Below, piece by piece: positions 62,770 through 64,000 of a stretch of DNA of 64,000 bases. Source of the stretch: Ascarosepion bandense. Taxonomy: Eukaryota; Mollusca; Cephalopoda; Sepiida; Sepiidae. Each line of letters begins with the position of its first letter. The first letter of the stretch is position 1. Position numbers and translations under genes: made by a program. The stretch is taken from the NCBI GenBank assembly GCA_037127315.1, contig JBBBDQ010000348.1, positions 2,479,501 through 2,543,500 of the forward strand, given 5' to 3'. The notes under the pieces were generated by a model, which saw only the letters and a list, made by a program, of their open reading frames with translations, searched no databases and was not told the DNA's origin.

Positions 62770-62845
62770 CAGATCTCATTTTCTTGCTTTCCAGTCAACT
62801 TTGATCTTCAAACATTAAAATTCAATGTTAATTGTTATCTTTTGT
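62770..62845 (+). pseudogene. LINE family A C-terminal remnant
   Basis: TTGCTTTCCAGTCAACTTTG, ATCTTCAAACATTAAAATTC, AATGTTAATTGTTATCTTTT is a decayed SYNLQKFKCNVNCYLL block. Confidence 0.45.
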
Positions 62846-62849
62846 CGAA

Positions 62850-63395
62850 ATAATTTTCTTAATAGGTCTTCATTGTGTTGCTTGGAAAGAAATGATTAAA
62901 AAGAATTCTAACAAGCCTGATTGTAACCTGAATATGATTGGATTTAAAAGCTCATTTTTCAATTTCTTTTTAACTACGAGTTAAAAGCTCTGCAGTGATA
63001 TCCAGCAAAATATAGATCGTCCGCTTCAAACTGAAACGTAGTATGGTCTTTTGAAACTCTTCCCGTGAAATCATCTAGAAATGTAATCTAGATAAAGTCA
63101 CTTTGGTAGAAGAAACGGTAACAAAACCCCCTAGTCTTCATTTTTTTAATATGTGTGCAAATGAAAACAAAAATATTAAGAATAATGTACATTGTAATAC
63201 TAGGATAGATCTTCGGTTGACAGCTTCTCGTTCGATAGAATGATTGGCAACTTGAAAAAGCTCAAGAAAACATTGTTTTGAATAAATAGCAAGACAGAAA
63301 AAGTAGACGCTGTCATTGTGAAAGACCAATGCAAAAATGTGAGATCTTACGAATATCTGGAATTAAATAGAAATGTTTGATGTGAAGCAAAGGTG
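62850..63395. other. No recognised feature; possible decayed LINE
   Basis: A plus-strand stretch SKTEKVDAVIVKDQCKNVRS, YEYLELNR (63290-63375) weakly resembles the region before YLGS in RTE-type ORFs. Not convincing. Confidence 0.25.
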
Positions 63396-63399
63396 GCAT

Positions 63400-63690
63400 G
63401 TGTCTGGTGGTTCAGTGGATATTGGCTCATTACGAAAAATCGGAGGGCCGAGTTCGAATTCCAGTTGAATTCGTAGCATTCATTTACGTATTCATACATT
63501 TCTTCTTCCTGCAGGAACGAGATAAATAGTAGGATAGATTAGGTTCTATAGCCTTGATTGGTAACCAGTCTACCGCAGGAAGTAATAGCAACATACTGCG
63601 TACAAATATGCCCAGTCAATTATCTCTATTTCGGGACATTATTCCCCAAGCGTATATCACGTATGGCACTTAACCAACTAAACGATGGCA
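63400..63690 (+). mobile_element. tRNA-derived SINE (family T1), full length
   Basis: Head GTGGTTCAGTGGATATTGGC, box B CCGAGTTCGAATTCCAG, body GGTTCTATAGCCTTGATTGG, TAACCAGTCTACCGCAGG, end GTATATCACGTATGGCACTT, AACCAACTAA. Confidence 0.85.
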
Positions 63691-63694
63691 GACC

Positions 63695-64000
63695 ATAGAC
63701 ATTTGATTAAAAACAATGACTGGATTTCTGATAGTGACATTGTGGAACTGATAAGGCAAGTAGACGTCTAAGAACATCGTGTAAGAGAACATGGTAGACT
63801 TCAAAGAATCTTCAGTGGGACGGAAACTGTTTTTGATTAGGAAGTAAGTGACGTGAGAATGGAAATACGGGAGGGCTGTGTTCGAGTGGGTTTAGGATGA
63901 AGACAGAAATAAACATGAGAATTTTGAAATACGATTATCACAAGAACTACTGCGTGCAGTGAATGTTAATTGACAGGAAGGCACTGAAAATGAAAATATC
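63695..64000. other. No recognised feature
   Basis: No motif was recognised up to the window end. Confidence 0.3.

Noticed and set aside
1..64000. Bacterial-style promoters, ribosome binding sites, operons and terminators
   Set aside because: The sequence is eukaryotic repeat-rich DNA. No such signals can be supported.

Overview
This window looks like intergenic or intronic DNA from an animal nuclear genome. It is most likely a mollusc, and I favour a coleoid cephalopod such as octopus. The reasons are AT-rich DNA, about 45 long (TA)n tracts, several tRNA-derived SINE families, Penelope-like elements, Jockey- and RTE-type LINEs, mariner, hAT and Helitron elements, and no bacterial gene organisation. 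The species call is inference. I see no convincing intact host gene. Nearly every recognisable protein fragment belongs to a transposable element and most carry stops, frameshifts or deletions. One GC-rich open frame (38334-38663, minus strand) could be a real exon.

Layout. 0-9.3 kb: LINE 3' ends, tRNA-SINEs, Penelope-like (PLE) remnants, a 108-bp tandem array (8.0-8.6 kb) and two adjacent 5S-rRNA-like retroposons. 9.9-12.9 kb: Helitron-like element and folded-back PLE pieces. 12.9-16 kb: a dense hairpin cluster, LINE 3' ends and a maT-like mariner. 16-20 kb: PLE terminal regions in both orientations. 20-24.5 kb: a SINE carrying a hammerhead ribozyme, a deleted mariner, a type-II-tRNA SINE, and the best PLE copy (RT, Cys-rich linker, GIY-YIG endonuclease, terminal ribozyme). 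25.9-34.1 kb: LINE minisatellite tail, old mariner, PLE foldback, RTE and Jockey LINEs. 34.7-41.1 kb: PLE foldbacks, 5S-like pseudogene, more ribozyme SINEs. 42-49 kb: a run of tRNA-SINEs, a second Helitron-like element, an internally deleted LINE. 50-55.7 kb: a tandem ribozyme-SINE dimer and a nested 1.9-kb palindromic PLE array. 56-64 kb: RTE LINE with 5' monomer repeats, hAT MITE inside a LINE, SINEs, LINE tail minisatellite.

The main observation is the number of hammerhead ribozyme (HHR) cores. More than 25 recognisable cores occur on both strands. Those in PLEs are expected from published work. More striking is a roughly 270-310 bp SINE family with a tRNA-like head (A and B box) that ends in a type I HHR with a very short stem III, followed directly by (TA)n. 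Two copies (20535-20589 and 40541-40595) keep the whole catalytic core. Two subfamilies show compensatory changes in stem I. Some copies lie head to tail, so that ribozymes bound a 306-nt unit, which is the layout of retrozymes and of the schistosome Sm-alpha element. I infer that transcripts of this SINE can self-cleave and perhaps circularise, and that PLE reverse transcriptase may copy them. I cannot tell from sequence alone whether this family has already been described.
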